Of a stretch of 64,000 bases of DNA, positions 25,847 through 34,057 are shown piece after piece. Origin of the DNA: Croceivirga thetidis (GTDB taxonomy: Bacteria; Bacteroidota; Bacteroidia; Flavobacteriales; Flavobacteriaceae). The notes beneath the pieces were generated by a model. It made no database searches, had not been told where the DNA came from, and saw nothing but the letters and a program-made list of their open reading frames with translations. The stretch's first letter is position 1; each line of letters starts with the position of its first letter. Location of the stretch: NCBI RefSeq assembly GCF_012272815.1, contig NZ_JAAWWL010000002.1, positions 402,280-466,279 of the forward strand, read 5' to 3'. The position numbers and the translations under genes were made by a program.

Positions 25847-26728
25847 ATGGGACACAATCACCACCATCATAACTCCAACAAAAACCTAAAAATGGCTTTT
25901 TTCCTGAATCTCGGGTTCACTATTTTGGAATTCATTGGAGGAATTTACGTCAACAGTATAGCCATAATATCGGATGCGGTTCACGACTTGGGCGATAGTC
26001 TCTCGTTGGGCACATCCTGGTATTTGGACAAAAAGTCAAAACAAAAGGCAAATTCAAGATTTTCCTTTGGTTATAGACGCTTTTCCCTCTTGGGTGCTTT
26101 GATCAATAGCGTGGTGCTCATTGTAGGTTCCGTATATGTGATATATGAAGGGGTTGGAAGGATTCTAGAGCCAGAACATTCCGATGCAAAGGGAATGATT
26201 GTCTTTGCCATCATCGGTGTGGCCGTAAATGGATATGCCGCTTGGAAGGTCGGCAAGGGCAAATCCCTGAACGAAAAGGTGGTTTCTTGGCACCTGCTCG
26301 AAGATGTGCTTGGGTGGGTGGCAGTACTGATAGTTGCAATCGTGCTGAGCTTTAAGGATATACATTATCTAGATCCAGCACTCTCTCTTGTAATCTCGCT
26401 TTACATTTTATACAACGTAGTTAAACGGCTTAAGGAGACTCTATATCTGTTTTTGCAAGGTGTTCCAAAGGACATAGATATGGATGTCATCAAGTCCAAA
26501 ATTTCCAGCATGGAAAACGTGGCATCCCTGCACCACACCCATGTATGGTCCTTGGAAGGCGAAAATCACGTCTTTACCACGCATATCAAATTGAGGAACA
26601 TCGAACGTTTGGAGCAACTAGTCGAGCTTAAAATTGAAGTAAAGGACTTATTGGAGGAATATCAATTTGATCATTATACTATCGAAACCGAGTTAGTAGA
26701 AGAAGACTGTCTATTAGAAAAGAATTAA
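25847..26728 (+). CDS. CDF cation diffusion facilitator, zinc type (CzcD/ZitB-like)
   Basis: 293-residue inner-membrane cation/proton antiporter exporting Zn(II) and related ions from the cytoplasm. The N-terminus has a His cluster (GHNHHHHN). Six helices are predicted. The transport-site HxxxD pairs are His46-Asp50 (SDAVHDLGD, helix II) and His149-Asp153 (HLLEDVLGW, helix V). The cytoplasmic C-terminal domain contains VASLHHTHVWSLEGENHVFTTH, with the His ligands of the zinc-sensing dimer interface. It follows DUF3703 without a gap and ends at a shared bidirectional hairpin terminator. An exporter behind what looks like a zinc-uptake operator is noteworthy. Confidence 0.92.
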   Translation: MGHNHHHHNSNKNLKMAFFLNLGFTILEFIGGIYVNSIAIISDAVHDLGDSLSLGTSWYLDKKSKQKANSRFSFGYRRFSLLGALINSVVLIVGSVYVIYEGVGRILEPEHSDAKGMIVFAIIGVAVNGYAAWKVGKGKSLNEKVVSWHLLEDVLGWVAVLIVAIVLSFKDIHYLDPALSLVISLYILYNVVKRLKETLYLFLQGVPKDIDMDVIKSKISSMENVASLHHTHVWSLEGENHVFTTHIKLRNIERLEQLVELKIEVKDLLEEYQFDHYTIETELVEEDCLLEKN

Positions 26729-26737
26729 AGGTAAAGC

Positions 26738-26785
26738 CTCCCAAACCTAGAAAGAATTGAGGTTTGGGAGATTTGTGTGTTTTTC
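26738..26785. terminator. Bidirectional hairpin terminator
   Basis: An 11-bp perfect stem (CTCCCAAACCT at 26738-26748 with AGGTTTGGGAG at 26760-26770) has an 11-nt loop, then a T-rich run on the plus strand. It lies between the convergent CDF gene and the lipoprotein gene at 26798, so it probably serves both. Confidence 0.82.
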
Positions 26786-26797
26786 CTTATTCCCTTT

Positions 26798-27355
26798 TTA
26801 CAGAGTAATATTGAAGTTAAATGTTGCTGCAATATCAGTTTCACCACCAGCACCAGCTAGCGTACCGTCATTTGGTTTTGTTGGTTTATGACGTAGCGTA
26901 ACAGTAAGTGTTCCTGCTCCAGCCGTATTCGTTACTAATGCAAAACTTAAACCAACTGGATTTCCATTACCATCTTGGTCGGTAGCAGCGGCACTGGCAA
27001 CAGACCCCCCAATTTCAAAAATAAATTGATGTTCATCATTTTCTTCTTCAATCTCTGTGGTAACATTTTCAGCAGGACTCTCTGTTTCGTTAAGTAAAAC
27101 AATAGAACCATTGTAAGTAGTGTTACCAGCTAAATTACCTGAAACTGTCACATTGGGCGCCCCAGGTCCGTCACCATCCAAATCTTGGGTTTGAAATGTA
27201 ATTGTGTCACCACCACCAACTGGAGTCAAGGTGATTGTCATTGTAGTGATAACCTCTTCTTCATCTACTGGTGTAGGATTGCTATCATCATCAGAACATG
27301 CAACAAAAAGAAGCCCTGCCATAAAAAAGATTGATAAAAATTTAAGTGTTTTCAT
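26798..27355 (-). CDS. Exported lipoprotein partner of a TonB receptor
   Basis: 185-residue SPII lipoprotein: lipobox LFVAC with Cys20, then an acidic linker (SDDDSNPTPVDEEE). The mature part is predicted all-beta (MTITLTPVGGGDTITFQTQDLDGDG, TTYNGSIVLLNE) and ends in a beta strand (ATFNFNITL). Similar flavobacterial lipoproteins lie directly behind TonB receptors; some databases label them 'type 1 periplasmic binding fold', which I cannot confirm here. It lies 17 nt behind the receptor stop and is probably a surface or periplasmic helper for the same substrate. Function unproven. Confidence 0.68.
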   Translation of the reverse strand: MKTLKFLSIFFMAGLLFVACSDDDSNPTPVDEEEVITTMTITLTPVGGGDTITFQTQDLDGDGPGAPNVTVSGNLAGNTTYNGSIVLLNETESPAENVTTEIEEENDEHQFIFEIGGSVASAAATDQDGNGNPVGLSFALVTNTAGAGTLTVTLRHKPTKPNDGTLAGAGGETDIAATFNFNITL

Positions 27356-27372
27356 GATTAAAGAATTGCGTG

Positions 27373-29766
27373 TTAATAATTAAATTTTAATTGTAAAATA
27401 AAGTTTCGACCTAAATCGTCTGCGAAATAACGCTGTCGATTTAAATAGTCTCTGTATGTTGTATTGAGTATATTATTTATCGTTAGGCTAGGAGTAAAGG
27501 TTACCTTGCCAAACCTGAATTGCGAACGAAGGTCCATGCCCAATAAATGATAGGCTGCGGGGGCAGAATTAACGGCTATCTCAACCTCTTCATTTTGTTG
27601 GGGTGAGAAAACGAATATGTTTGGTGGCACCTCATTTTGCATAAAAACGTAGTTGCTTCTTATGTCTAACTCAAAACCTTTCCAGTCCGGTTTAGAAAAG
27701 GTCAAACTATTGCGAATATTGGCTGCGGGCACATTTATCAGTGCAGCATCCCTGCCTGTATCCTTTCCTTTTACTATAGAGAATTGATGCTGTGATTTTA
27801 AATTTGTTGTCCAATTGGAATAAAATGAAGCGTCTAAACCTAATAAGCGGACATCAGTTTGCACATAACTCCACACCGGAAAAGCTCCTCTAATGGTAAA
27901 TTCAACATCAGTAGGCTCCAATAAGATAAAATCAGAAATAAAATTCGCATAGGGTTCTAGCTGAAATCCCCATTTTTCAAAATCGTTCTTTTTGGATAAA
28001 CTGATTTTGTGTGAGGTTTCACTTTTAATGCGTAAGTCTCCCAATTCAATACGTGCAGCCGAATGGTGTAGACCATCACTGAACAATTCTGAAGGATTTG
28101 GAGCCCTTTGCGCAATGGCATAATTGAATTTGAAACTGTCAAAATTGGACTTTGAAAAATTTCCTCCAATGGTCCCAGAAATGTTATTGTACTTAAAAAC
28201 CGGATTTGTCAATAACTGTGTTCCTAAATCGTCAATAATCAAATCTTCAAATTCCGTATCATAGCCCCGTTCTTCCCATCTTGAGGTCCTGTAGAACTTT
28301 TTTGCGTCTATTTGTGTAAAGTCATAACGCACACCCGCATCGAAAATCCAGTTTTCACCTAGGTGATATTCGGCTATTGCGAATGAGCCAAGCTCGAATC
28401 TATCATAGTCAGGTATTAACCTTCTCACCCCAGTATCAGGATTGGCAAAATTGTCTTGATAACGCCCTAAAAGACCAACATTGATATTAATATTATTGTT
28501 GGCATCCCATATAAAGTCAGTAGAAAGGGTATGTGTGGTCAATTCCAAATCTATTGCTGGAACATCATCACGATCACCACGTCTTACATCAAATTCGAAC
28601 CTCCTGTTATTTTGAAAATCGTATTGTACGTTCCATTTTCCAAGTCCTTCAAATCGTTTGTAAAGATTAAGTTTACCTAAATGATGACGAACCTCTTGTT
28701 TGGGATTTTGTAAATCGTAAGTAAAATCACGAATAATCAATGGTTGACCGCTATTAATACTTCGAATCAAATCATCAACACTGCCAATGTGTGATGCCCT
28801 AAGAATGGCGATATCGGCTTCATAAAATGAATAAGTGGCATCCCAACCCCATTCAAATGTTCTTTTTCCAAAGGCCAATGTAGTACTTAACTCTTGGGTG
28901 CCCGTATTTGAAAGAATATAGTCTGGAGCTTCTTGGTCTCCTAATCTGCGGTATGAAGCTTGCCCATTAATAAACCAACCTTTGTGGTATGATTTCGTTA
29001 ATTCTGAAGTGATACCGCCTCCTCGTCCATTGCTTACTCCGTTAATCAGGGTCTTACCAAAGAGGGTATCGGATTTAATTGGTTGGCCTTTATCAATTAA
29101 AATAACCCCGCCAATGGCATCACCACCATATTTTAATGCAGATGCACCTTTGACTACGGAAACACTTTGTGCGCCATTAATGCTAACATTAGGAGCGTGT
29201 TCATCGCCCCATTCCATATCCTGCATGCGCACTCCATCATTTAAAACCAATACACGGCTACCTGTAAGACCATGTATAGTTGGTTTCACAATGTTGGCGC
29301 CTGTATTAAAACTGGAAACACCGACCAATTCACGTAAAGCGTCCCCCAAAGTTGCCGCACTAAATCGTTCTATGGTCTGCGTATCTAAAACCAATTCTTG
29401 GGCTGAATTGGTCTCTGAGGGGACAACATCACCCACGACCTGAACTTCATTAAGTTCTTCCAAGTGGTGTTCAAGACGAATATCAAGTTTGGTTTTACCA
29501 TTAATCGATATGGGAATGAATAGTGTACTGCACTCTGGATGCGATACCTCGAGCTCAAAATTGCCAGGACAAAGGCCTTCAAAGCTATAACTGCCATCTT
29601 CATTTGAAACCACGGTAGCCTCTTGACCAATAACCGTAATGGTGGCCCGGGCTAGTGGACTTCTATCATGAAAATCGATAACATTTCCCGTTAAAGAAGC
29701 TTCACATACTTGTGTAAAACCCATCAAATGATGACAAAAAAGCATCGTTGCAATTATAAATCTCAT
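27373..29766 (-). CDS. TonB-dependent outer-membrane receptor (ZnuD-like?)
   Basis: 797-residue TonB-dependent receptor. Signal peptide about 1-18, then a carboxypeptidase-regulatory-like domain (SLTGNVIDFHDRSPLARATITV). The plug has TLGDALRELVGVSSF, KPTIHGLTGSRVLVLNDGVRMQDMEWGDEHAP and VVKGASALKYGGDAIGGVI. The barrel includes APNPSELFSDGLHHSAARIELGD and ends in an aromatic outer-membrane signature (LQLKFNY). The GDEHAP and DGLHHSAAR segments resemble the zinc-receptor ZnuD group and its flavobacterial relatives, so metal or metal-complex uptake is a reasonable guess. It lies between a small His/Cys protein and a lipoprotein on the same strand. No wTGCA-N7-TGCAw site was seen upstream. Confidence 0.84.
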   Translation of the reverse strand: MRFIIATMLFCHHLMGFTQVCEASLTGNVIDFHDRSPLARATITVIGQEATVVSNEDGSYSFEGLCPGNFELEVSHPECSTLFIPISINGKTKLDIRLEHHLEELNEVQVVGDVVPSETNSAQELVLDTQTIERFSAATLGDALRELVGVSSFNTGANIVKPTIHGLTGSRVLVLNDGVRMQDMEWGDEHAPNVSINGAQSVSVVKGASALKYGGDAIGGVILIDKGQPIKSDTLFGKTLINGVSNGRGGGITSELTKSYHKGWFINGQASYRRLGDQEAPDYILSNTGTQELSTTLAFGKRTFEWGWDATYSFYEADIAILRASHIGSVDDLIRSINSGQPLIIRDFTYDLQNPKQEVRHHLGKLNLYKRFEGLGKWNVQYDFQNNRRFEFDVRRGDRDDVPAIDLELTTHTLSTDFIWDANNNININVGLLGRYQDNFANPDTGVRRLIPDYDRFELGSFAIAEYHLGENWIFDAGVRYDFTQIDAKKFYRTSRWEERGYDTEFEDLIIDDLGTQLLTNPVFKYNNISGTIGGNFSKSNFDSFKFNYAIAQRAPNPSELFSDGLHHSAARIELGDLRIKSETSHKISLSKKNDFEKWGFQLEPYANFISDFILLEPTDVEFTIRGAFPVWSYVQTDVRLLGLDASFYSNWTTNLKSQHQFSIVKGKDTGRDAALINVPAANIRNSLTFSKPDWKGFELDIRSNYVFMQNEVPPNIFVFSPQQNEEVEIAVNSAPAAYHLLGMDLRSQFRFGKVTFTPSLTINNILNTTYRDYLNRQRYFADDLGRNFILQLKFNY

Positions 29767-29836
29767 ATAAATTATAGGTTGCCAAAAGGCAAGAATAAAC
29801 GAATTTTCGTTTGGAGCGTTTAGTGATTACGGAATA

Positions 29837-30142
29837 TCAAACGCTTCTGGGAGGGGGGCGTAAGAAGAAGTACGATTTGTTGGTTGTTGCAACTTTTGTT
29901 TTAGGTTGCCCAAAGGTTTTAACAATATCAATGTGAGAAATTACTTCTGGAGAAATCCTAAAATCCGGCTGTAATTCAAGCTCTGCAACCTGATTTTCCA
30001 TTGCCAATTCGCAAAGATGACATTCTTCATGGCCTGAATCCTCTTCAGAATGTTCGTAGATATGAATAGCCGACACCTTGAGCAGCATTAAAACCATCAA
30101 GGCGAAAGAGAAAAGTATTTTGCCAGCGTTATTCATAGCCAA
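29837..30142 (-). CDS. Small His/Cys exported protein preceding a TonB receptor
   Basis: 101-residue protein: hydrophobic export segment about 8-25, then a His/Glu/Cys cluster with HEECHLC at 38-44, and a C-terminus ending PPPRSV. The same plan (hydrophobic N-terminus, HE[DE]CxLC, terminal PPxxxV) is seen in the gene at 22432, which also precedes a TonB receptor. This is probably the first gene of an operon with the receptor (70 nt downstream) and the lipoprotein. A half-site ATGCA lies upstream at about 30158, but no full palindrome. Function unknown; a periplasmic metal-binding helper is the simplest guess. Confidence 0.65.
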   Translation of the reverse strand: MAMNNAGKILFSFALMVLMLLKVSAIHIYEHSEEDSGHEECHLCELAMENQVAELELQPDFRISPEVISHIDIVKTFGQPKTKVATTNKSYFFLRPPPRSV

Positions 30143-30191
30143 GCAAATCTAACTTCAATGCAACAACAACCACTGTTAAGAAAATCATAAT

Positions 30192-30707
30192 TTATTTTAA
30201 TAAAAAACCAAGTCCCATACGCCTTAGCATTTTCTTTTCAAAGTTCCAGAAGAATTGGAACTGTCCAAAGCACCAGCCTACAATGACCAGGAGAACTTGA
30301 TAAATGGGTAGAATTATTAAAATTCGAATAGGCCAATAAAACCAGCCGCTTAGGTTTTCCGAATGTATACCAATCAAATCCAGCAATGGGGCTGCTAATC
30401 TTGCTGATAAACTTCCAGTAATTGCAAAAACAATGAAAATCGCTATCATTTCCCACCTATAGGTCGTTATCCACTTATTTTTCAATTTCTCAAAACACCA
30501 CAGAAAGAATCGAAGGGCGATAAAATATCCCACAAGGGTAATGGTTAAAGTGAATGGCCATTCCCAAGCTGAATTGTTCAAATCGAAAAGATGTAAAAAC
30601 TTTCTGGCGATGTAGTAAGCAGTAAGCAGTATCATCAAAGACCCTAAAACTGGAAAAAGATATTGCCAGTTCTTGTTAATGTCCCAGCGCTTTTTAATGC
30701 GATTCAT
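30192..30707 (-). CDS. DUF6787-like membrane protein
   Basis: 171-residue membrane protein with four predicted helices. The second half (RWEMIAIFIVFAITGS, PLLDLIGI, LPIYQVLLVIVGWCFGQF, FFWNFEKKMLRRMG) matches the pattern I associate with the small flavobacterial DUF6787 family. The first half adds an extra two-helix unit beginning KKRWDINKNWQ, resembling the KNKWITTYRWE start of the second half, so an internal duplication is possible. No catalytic motif is apparent. It lies 28 nt behind the DUF6146 gene on the same strand. Confidence 0.62.
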   Translation of the reverse strand: MNRIKKRWDINKNWQYLFPVLGSLMILLTAYYIARKFLHLFDLNNSAWEWPFTLTITLVGYFIALRFFLWCFEKLKNKWITTYRWEMIAIFIVFAITGSLSARLAAPLLDLIGIHSENLSGWFYWPIRILIILPIYQVLLVIVGWCFGQFQFFWNFEKKMLRRMGLGFLLK

Positions 30708-30735
30708 AAAATACTATAAGCAGCAAAAATAGGAT

Positions 30736-31191
30736 TTAGATGCGGGGTACAAAAGCACTCAAACGTTGACGGTACTTGCGTTGGAAATAGATGAAGTAAT
30801 TGTAGAGTTTCCAGTTTACTTCGTAGCCATAATCAATCTGGGGGTCGTAATCAATTTGCCATATATATAGGTTTGGGTCAAATTGTCTTGGTTGCAAAAC
30901 CCTTTGGTTCCAATTCAAGACCAATATTTGATTTCGGTTCTCCAGCCATGATTGCGTATAGTAACCCGAAGGTCTGGCTATACTGTTTAGCCAGGTGTAA
31001 AAACCGGGCTCGATAATAATGATTTCGTATTCTGTTTCCGCATCGGATATCTCTACGGCCTGCTCATCTTCGGAATCAAAAATTTCAGACTCATTTTCAG
31101 ATACCTGCAGTGATTCTTTTTGCGAAGCACATCCCAACATCGATAAGCATAAAATTGCCAGTGAAATGCCCCGTAAGATTTCTTTTTTCAT
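30736..31191 (-). CDS. DUF6146-type lipoprotein
   Basis: 151-residue lipoprotein with lipobox SMLGC (Cys21), an acidic linker, and a conserved domain rich in Tyr, Trp and Asn (IIEPGFYTWLNSIARPSGYYTQSWLENRN, VNWKLYNYFIYFQRKYRQRL). This matches the flavobacterial DUF6146 family of unknown function. It is separated from the upstream DUF937 gene by a hairpin (31208-31238) and so probably has its own promoter. Confidence 0.7.
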   Translation of the reverse strand: MKKEILRGISLAILCLSMLGCASQKESLQVSENESEIFDSEDEQAVEISDAETEYEIIIIEPGFYTWLNSIARPSGYYTQSWLENRNQILVLNWNQRVLQPRQFDPNLYIWQIDYDPQIDYGYEVNWKLYNYFIYFQRKYRQRLSAFVPRI

Positions 31192-31207
31192 AGTATCCTA
31201 AGATAGC

Positions 31208-31238
31208 AAAAGCCATTCCGAAATCGAAATGGCTTTTT
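31208..31238. terminator. Hairpin terminator
   Basis: The stem AAAAGCCATT (31208-31217) with AATGGCTTTT (31228-31237) has a 10-nt loop and terminal A/T runs on both sides. It lies between two minus-strand genes and most likely ends the DUF937 transcript. Confidence 0.72.
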
Positions 31239-31258
31239 ATTTCTCTTGTGAAAGAATT

Positions 31259-31897
31259 CTATTTTCCGAATAAGCCGCCGAGAAGACCACCTAAGCCTCC
31301 ACTTTTCTTGTTCCCTGAAAGAACCATTCCGGCCAAGTCGTCGATGTAACTTCCGTCGCCATCAGAATCAAGCAAGGACTCTATAAGTGATTGTTGTTTG
31401 TTTGCATTTCTACCTCCACCAAGTAAACCGCCAAGCAGTCCGCTCATGGCGTCTGGATTACTTACGCTTTGTTGTCTAGATTGTTTTCCTAAGTAGCCCA
31501 ACAAAATCGGTGCAGCAATTTTTAGAATTTGTGCAATGGAGCCAGCATCCATTCCAGATTTTCTACTGAGTGCATTTTCAACTTGAGGTTGTTTGCTTCC
31601 CAAAATATGCCCCAAAATTCCAGCGCCATCATCCATAACATTTTGGTCGACACCACCACCGAATAGCCCTCCTAAATCATTAAGAATGCTACCGTCGTGT
31701 TTATTGCTAAGTGCATTGAAAAGCCCTTGGGCTCCGCCCGGGGTACTCGCATTTCTTTTCATTGCACCCATTAATATTGGCAGTGCCATTTGCATAACAT
31801 CGGCTGTTTTTCCTTCCGATTGACCGGTTTGACCGGCTACGCCACTTATTATTTGCTTGCCCATTGGGCTGTTTATCAAATCTAGTAATCCAGACAT
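31259..31897 (-). CDS. DUF937 domain protein
   Basis: 212-residue protein rich in Gly, Leu, Ser and Asn, with repeated helical units of the DUF937 type (LLDLINSPMGKQIISGVAGQTGQS, PILMGAMKRNAS, APILLGYLGKQSR). The C-terminal half is a Gly-rich LLGGLLGGG stretch with an acidic LLDSDGDGSYIDDL element. No signal peptide is seen, so it is probably cytoplasmic. The family is widespread and of unknown function. Its own downstream hairpin suggests a single-gene transcript. Confidence 0.8.
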   Translation of the reverse strand: MSGLLDLINSPMGKQIISGVAGQTGQSEGKTADVMQMALPILMGAMKRNASTPGGAQGLFNALSNKHDGSILNDLGGLFGGGVDQNVMDDGAGILGHILGSKQPQVENALSRKSGMDAGSIAQILKIAAPILLGYLGKQSRQQSVSNPDAMSGLLGGLLGGGRNANKQQSLIESLLDSDGDGSYIDDLAGMVLSGNKKSGGLGGLLGGLFGK

Positions 31898-31966
31898 TTC
31901 TATAGTGTTTACAGTTAGGGCGTAAAGTACAAAAATCTACCTTATTCCAAAGTCCAAATGAAGGGT

Positions 31967-32920
31967 TTACTTTAGTATTTCAATCATTTGATTGGCCAAT
32001 TCAAGTCCAATTCGCTGTTGGGCCTCAAGCGTTGAGCCCCCTATATGAGGAGAAAGCGATATTCTAGGATTCATAAGTACTTTAATGGCAGGTGAGGGCT
32101 CATCTTCAAAGACATCAAGACCCGCAAATGCGAGTTTTCCGTTATCCAATGCATCAACTAAAGCCACTTCATCAATAAGTCCGCCTCGTGAGGTATTAAT
32201 AATACCTGAAGTAGTTTTCATTTTGCTCAATTCGGCTTCTCCAATAACGGCATTCTTTTGTGCAGGTAGATGAATACTTATAAAATCAGCTGCAGAAAGT
32301 AATTCATCCAATTTTTTAGGCTTCACCACAAACTCCAAAAATTTTCCTTCAATGAATTCCAAACGAATCGTTTGTTTTTCTTGGTGATGGCTATCATGAA
32401 AAATAACTGCCATACCAAGGCCTAAAGCTCTTTTTGCAACAGCTCTACCAATTCTCCCAAAACCTATAATCCCAATGGTCTTTCCTTTAATTTCAGTAGA
32501 ATTCGCATACGATTTTTTAAGGGCCTTGAATTTGGAATCACCTTCGAGTGGCATATTCCTATTGGAATCGTAGAGAAACCTTGAACCAGAAAAAATATGT
32601 GCAAAGACCAACTCGGCTACCGAATCTGACGAGGCGTTCGGGGTATTAATGACATGAATGCCCTTTGATTCTGCGTAGTCAACATCAATGTTGTCCATGC
32701 CTACGCCACCACGACCAATTAATTTAAGATTTGGACAGCCATCAATAACATCTTTCTTTACTTGTGTCGCACTGCGTACTAGAAGGGCAACAATGTTGTT
32801 TTCATTAATATACTTAACAAGTTGCTCCTGAGCCACCTTCGTTTCAATAAGCTCAAAACCATTTTCAGTAAGTTTTTCTTTTCCTGAATTGGAAATGCCA
32901 TCATTGGCCAATACCTTCAT
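31967..32920 (-). CDS. serA: D-3-phosphoglycerate dehydrogenase
   Basis: 317-residue NAD-dependent 2-hydroxyacid dehydrogenase. It carries the Rossmann motif GIIGFGRIGRAVAKRA, the substrate-domain switch GVGMDNIDVDYAE, and the catalytic Arg/Glu/His set in NTSRGGLID, DVFEDEPSP and SPHIGGST. It lacks the C-terminal ACT domain of E. coli SerA, so feedback by serine through that domain is absent. It lies 3 nt downstream of serC and together they give the first two steps from 3-phosphoglycerate to phosphoserine. Another 2-hydroxyacid dehydrogenase function is possible by family alone, but the neighbour makes SerA strongly favoured. Confidence 0.9.
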   Translation of the reverse strand: MKVLANDGISNSGKEKLTENGFELIETKVAQEQLVKYINENNIVALLVRSATQVKKDVIDGCPNLKLIGRGGVGMDNIDVDYAESKGIHVINTPNASSDSVAELVFAHIFSGSRFLYDSNRNMPLEGDSKFKALKKSYANSTEIKGKTIGIIGFGRIGRAVAKRALGLGMAVIFHDSHHQEKQTIRLEFIEGKFLEFVVKPKKLDELLSAADFISIHLPAQKNAVIGEAELSKMKTTSGIINTSRGGLIDEVALVDALDNGKLAFAGLDVFEDEPSPAIKVLMNPRISLSPHIGGSTLEAQQRIGLELANQMIEILK

Positions 32921-32923
32921 AGA

Positions 32924-33988
32924 TTATGCTTTTCGTTCAAGTTCGCTCATAACATCGACCAAAACACCAACACTCTCTAAAGTCATTGCGTTGTACATAG
33001 ATGCACGGTAACCACCCACAGAGCGGTGGCCATTGATACCATTGATATTTGCCTCTTTACACATCTGGTCGAAAGTTTCTTTCAAGGTGGCATCTGTCAA
33101 ATTAAAGGTTGCGTTCATGTTCGAACGGTCTTCTTTCGCTGCAAAGCCTGAAAACAAAGGGTTTAAGTCAATTTCAGAATAAATTAAGCTGGCTTTCTTA
33201 TCATTTATCTCCTCGATTGCACTGATACCTCCTATATCTTTCAACCATTGCATGGTCAACATTGAGACATATACCGGAAAGACAGGTGGCGTATTGAACA
33301 TGCTGTCCTTTCCAATGTGTACTTGATAATCCAACATTGAAGGAATTTTACGGGAAACTTTTCCCAGCACACCGTCTTTAATGACAACTAGGGTGGTTCC
33401 TGCCGGCCCCATGTTCTTTTGGGCCCCAGCATAAATTAGGTCGAATTGAGAAAAATCCAATTGACGGGAAAAAATATCAGAACTCATATCACAAACCAAG
33501 GTAGAATCGGTTTTTTGGAATTCTTTTATTTGGGTACCAAAAATGGTATTGTTAGACGTAAGGTGTAAATAGTCCAATCCTTGAGGAATGGTGTAGCCTT
33601 TTGGGATGTAATTGAAATTGGATTCTTGAGAAGAGGCAACTTCTACAATTTCACCAAAGATTTTGGCCTCTTTAATTGCTTTTAGACTCCAGGTTCCTGT
33701 ATTGACGTATCCAGCTTTATCTTCCAACAAATTATAGGCAACATTCAAAAATTGTTGACTTGCTCCGCCCTGCAGAAAAAGTGCTGTGTACCCTTTATCA
33801 GATAAACCCAAATGTTCTAGTGCGAGTGACCTTGCTTTTTCCATGATTTCCACGAAAGCACTGCTCCGGTGGGAGATTTCAATAAGTGAAAGGCCACTGC
33901 CATCCAATTCAACTACAGCTTCTGCGGCCTTTTGCATTACTTCTTGTGGTAAAATGCATGGGCCTGCGCTAAAATTGTGTTTTTTCAT
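32924..33988 (-). CDS. serC: Phosphoserine aminotransferase
   Basis: 354-residue PLP-dependent class V aminotransferase that converts 3-phosphohydroxypyruvate to O-phosphoserine (also used in pyridoxine synthesis). Family segments: HNFSAGPCILP at the N-terminus, FLQGGASQQF, the PLP-lysine region YAGAQKNMGPAG, SMLDYQVHI, and the C-terminal GHRSVGGYRASMYNA. All key positions appear intact and the length is normal. It is followed by serA with a 3-nt gap; the acyl-CoA reductase gene upstream is 69 nt away. Confidence 0.95.
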   Translation of the reverse strand: MKKHNFSAGPCILPQEVMQKAAEAVVELDGSGLSLIEISHRSSAFVEIMEKARSLALEHLGLSDKGYTALFLQGGASQQFLNVAYNLLEDKAGYVNTGTWSLKAIKEAKIFGEIVEVASSQESNFNYIPKGYTIPQGLDYLHLTSNNTIFGTQIKEFQKTDSTLVCDMSSDIFSRQLDFSQFDLIYAGAQKNMGPAGTTLVVIKDGVLGKVSRKIPSMLDYQVHIGKDSMFNTPPVFPVYVSMLTMQWLKDIGGISAIEEINDKKASLIYSEIDLNPLFSGFAAKEDRSNMNATFNLTDATLKETFDQMCKEANINGINGHRSVGGYRASMYNAMTLESVGVLVDVMSELERKA

Positions 33989-34057
33989 TTAGGTATCGTT
34001 ATTTGATAAACAAGCTGTAAAGGTCTGAAAAAATGAGGGGAAGGAAAAACGCTATGT

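Noticed and set aside
30150-30170. ATGCA half-site upstream of the small His/Cys gene at 29837-30142
   Set aside because: Only one half-site is present; the position 7 nt away reads CCACT, so there is no palindrome and I do not call an operator.
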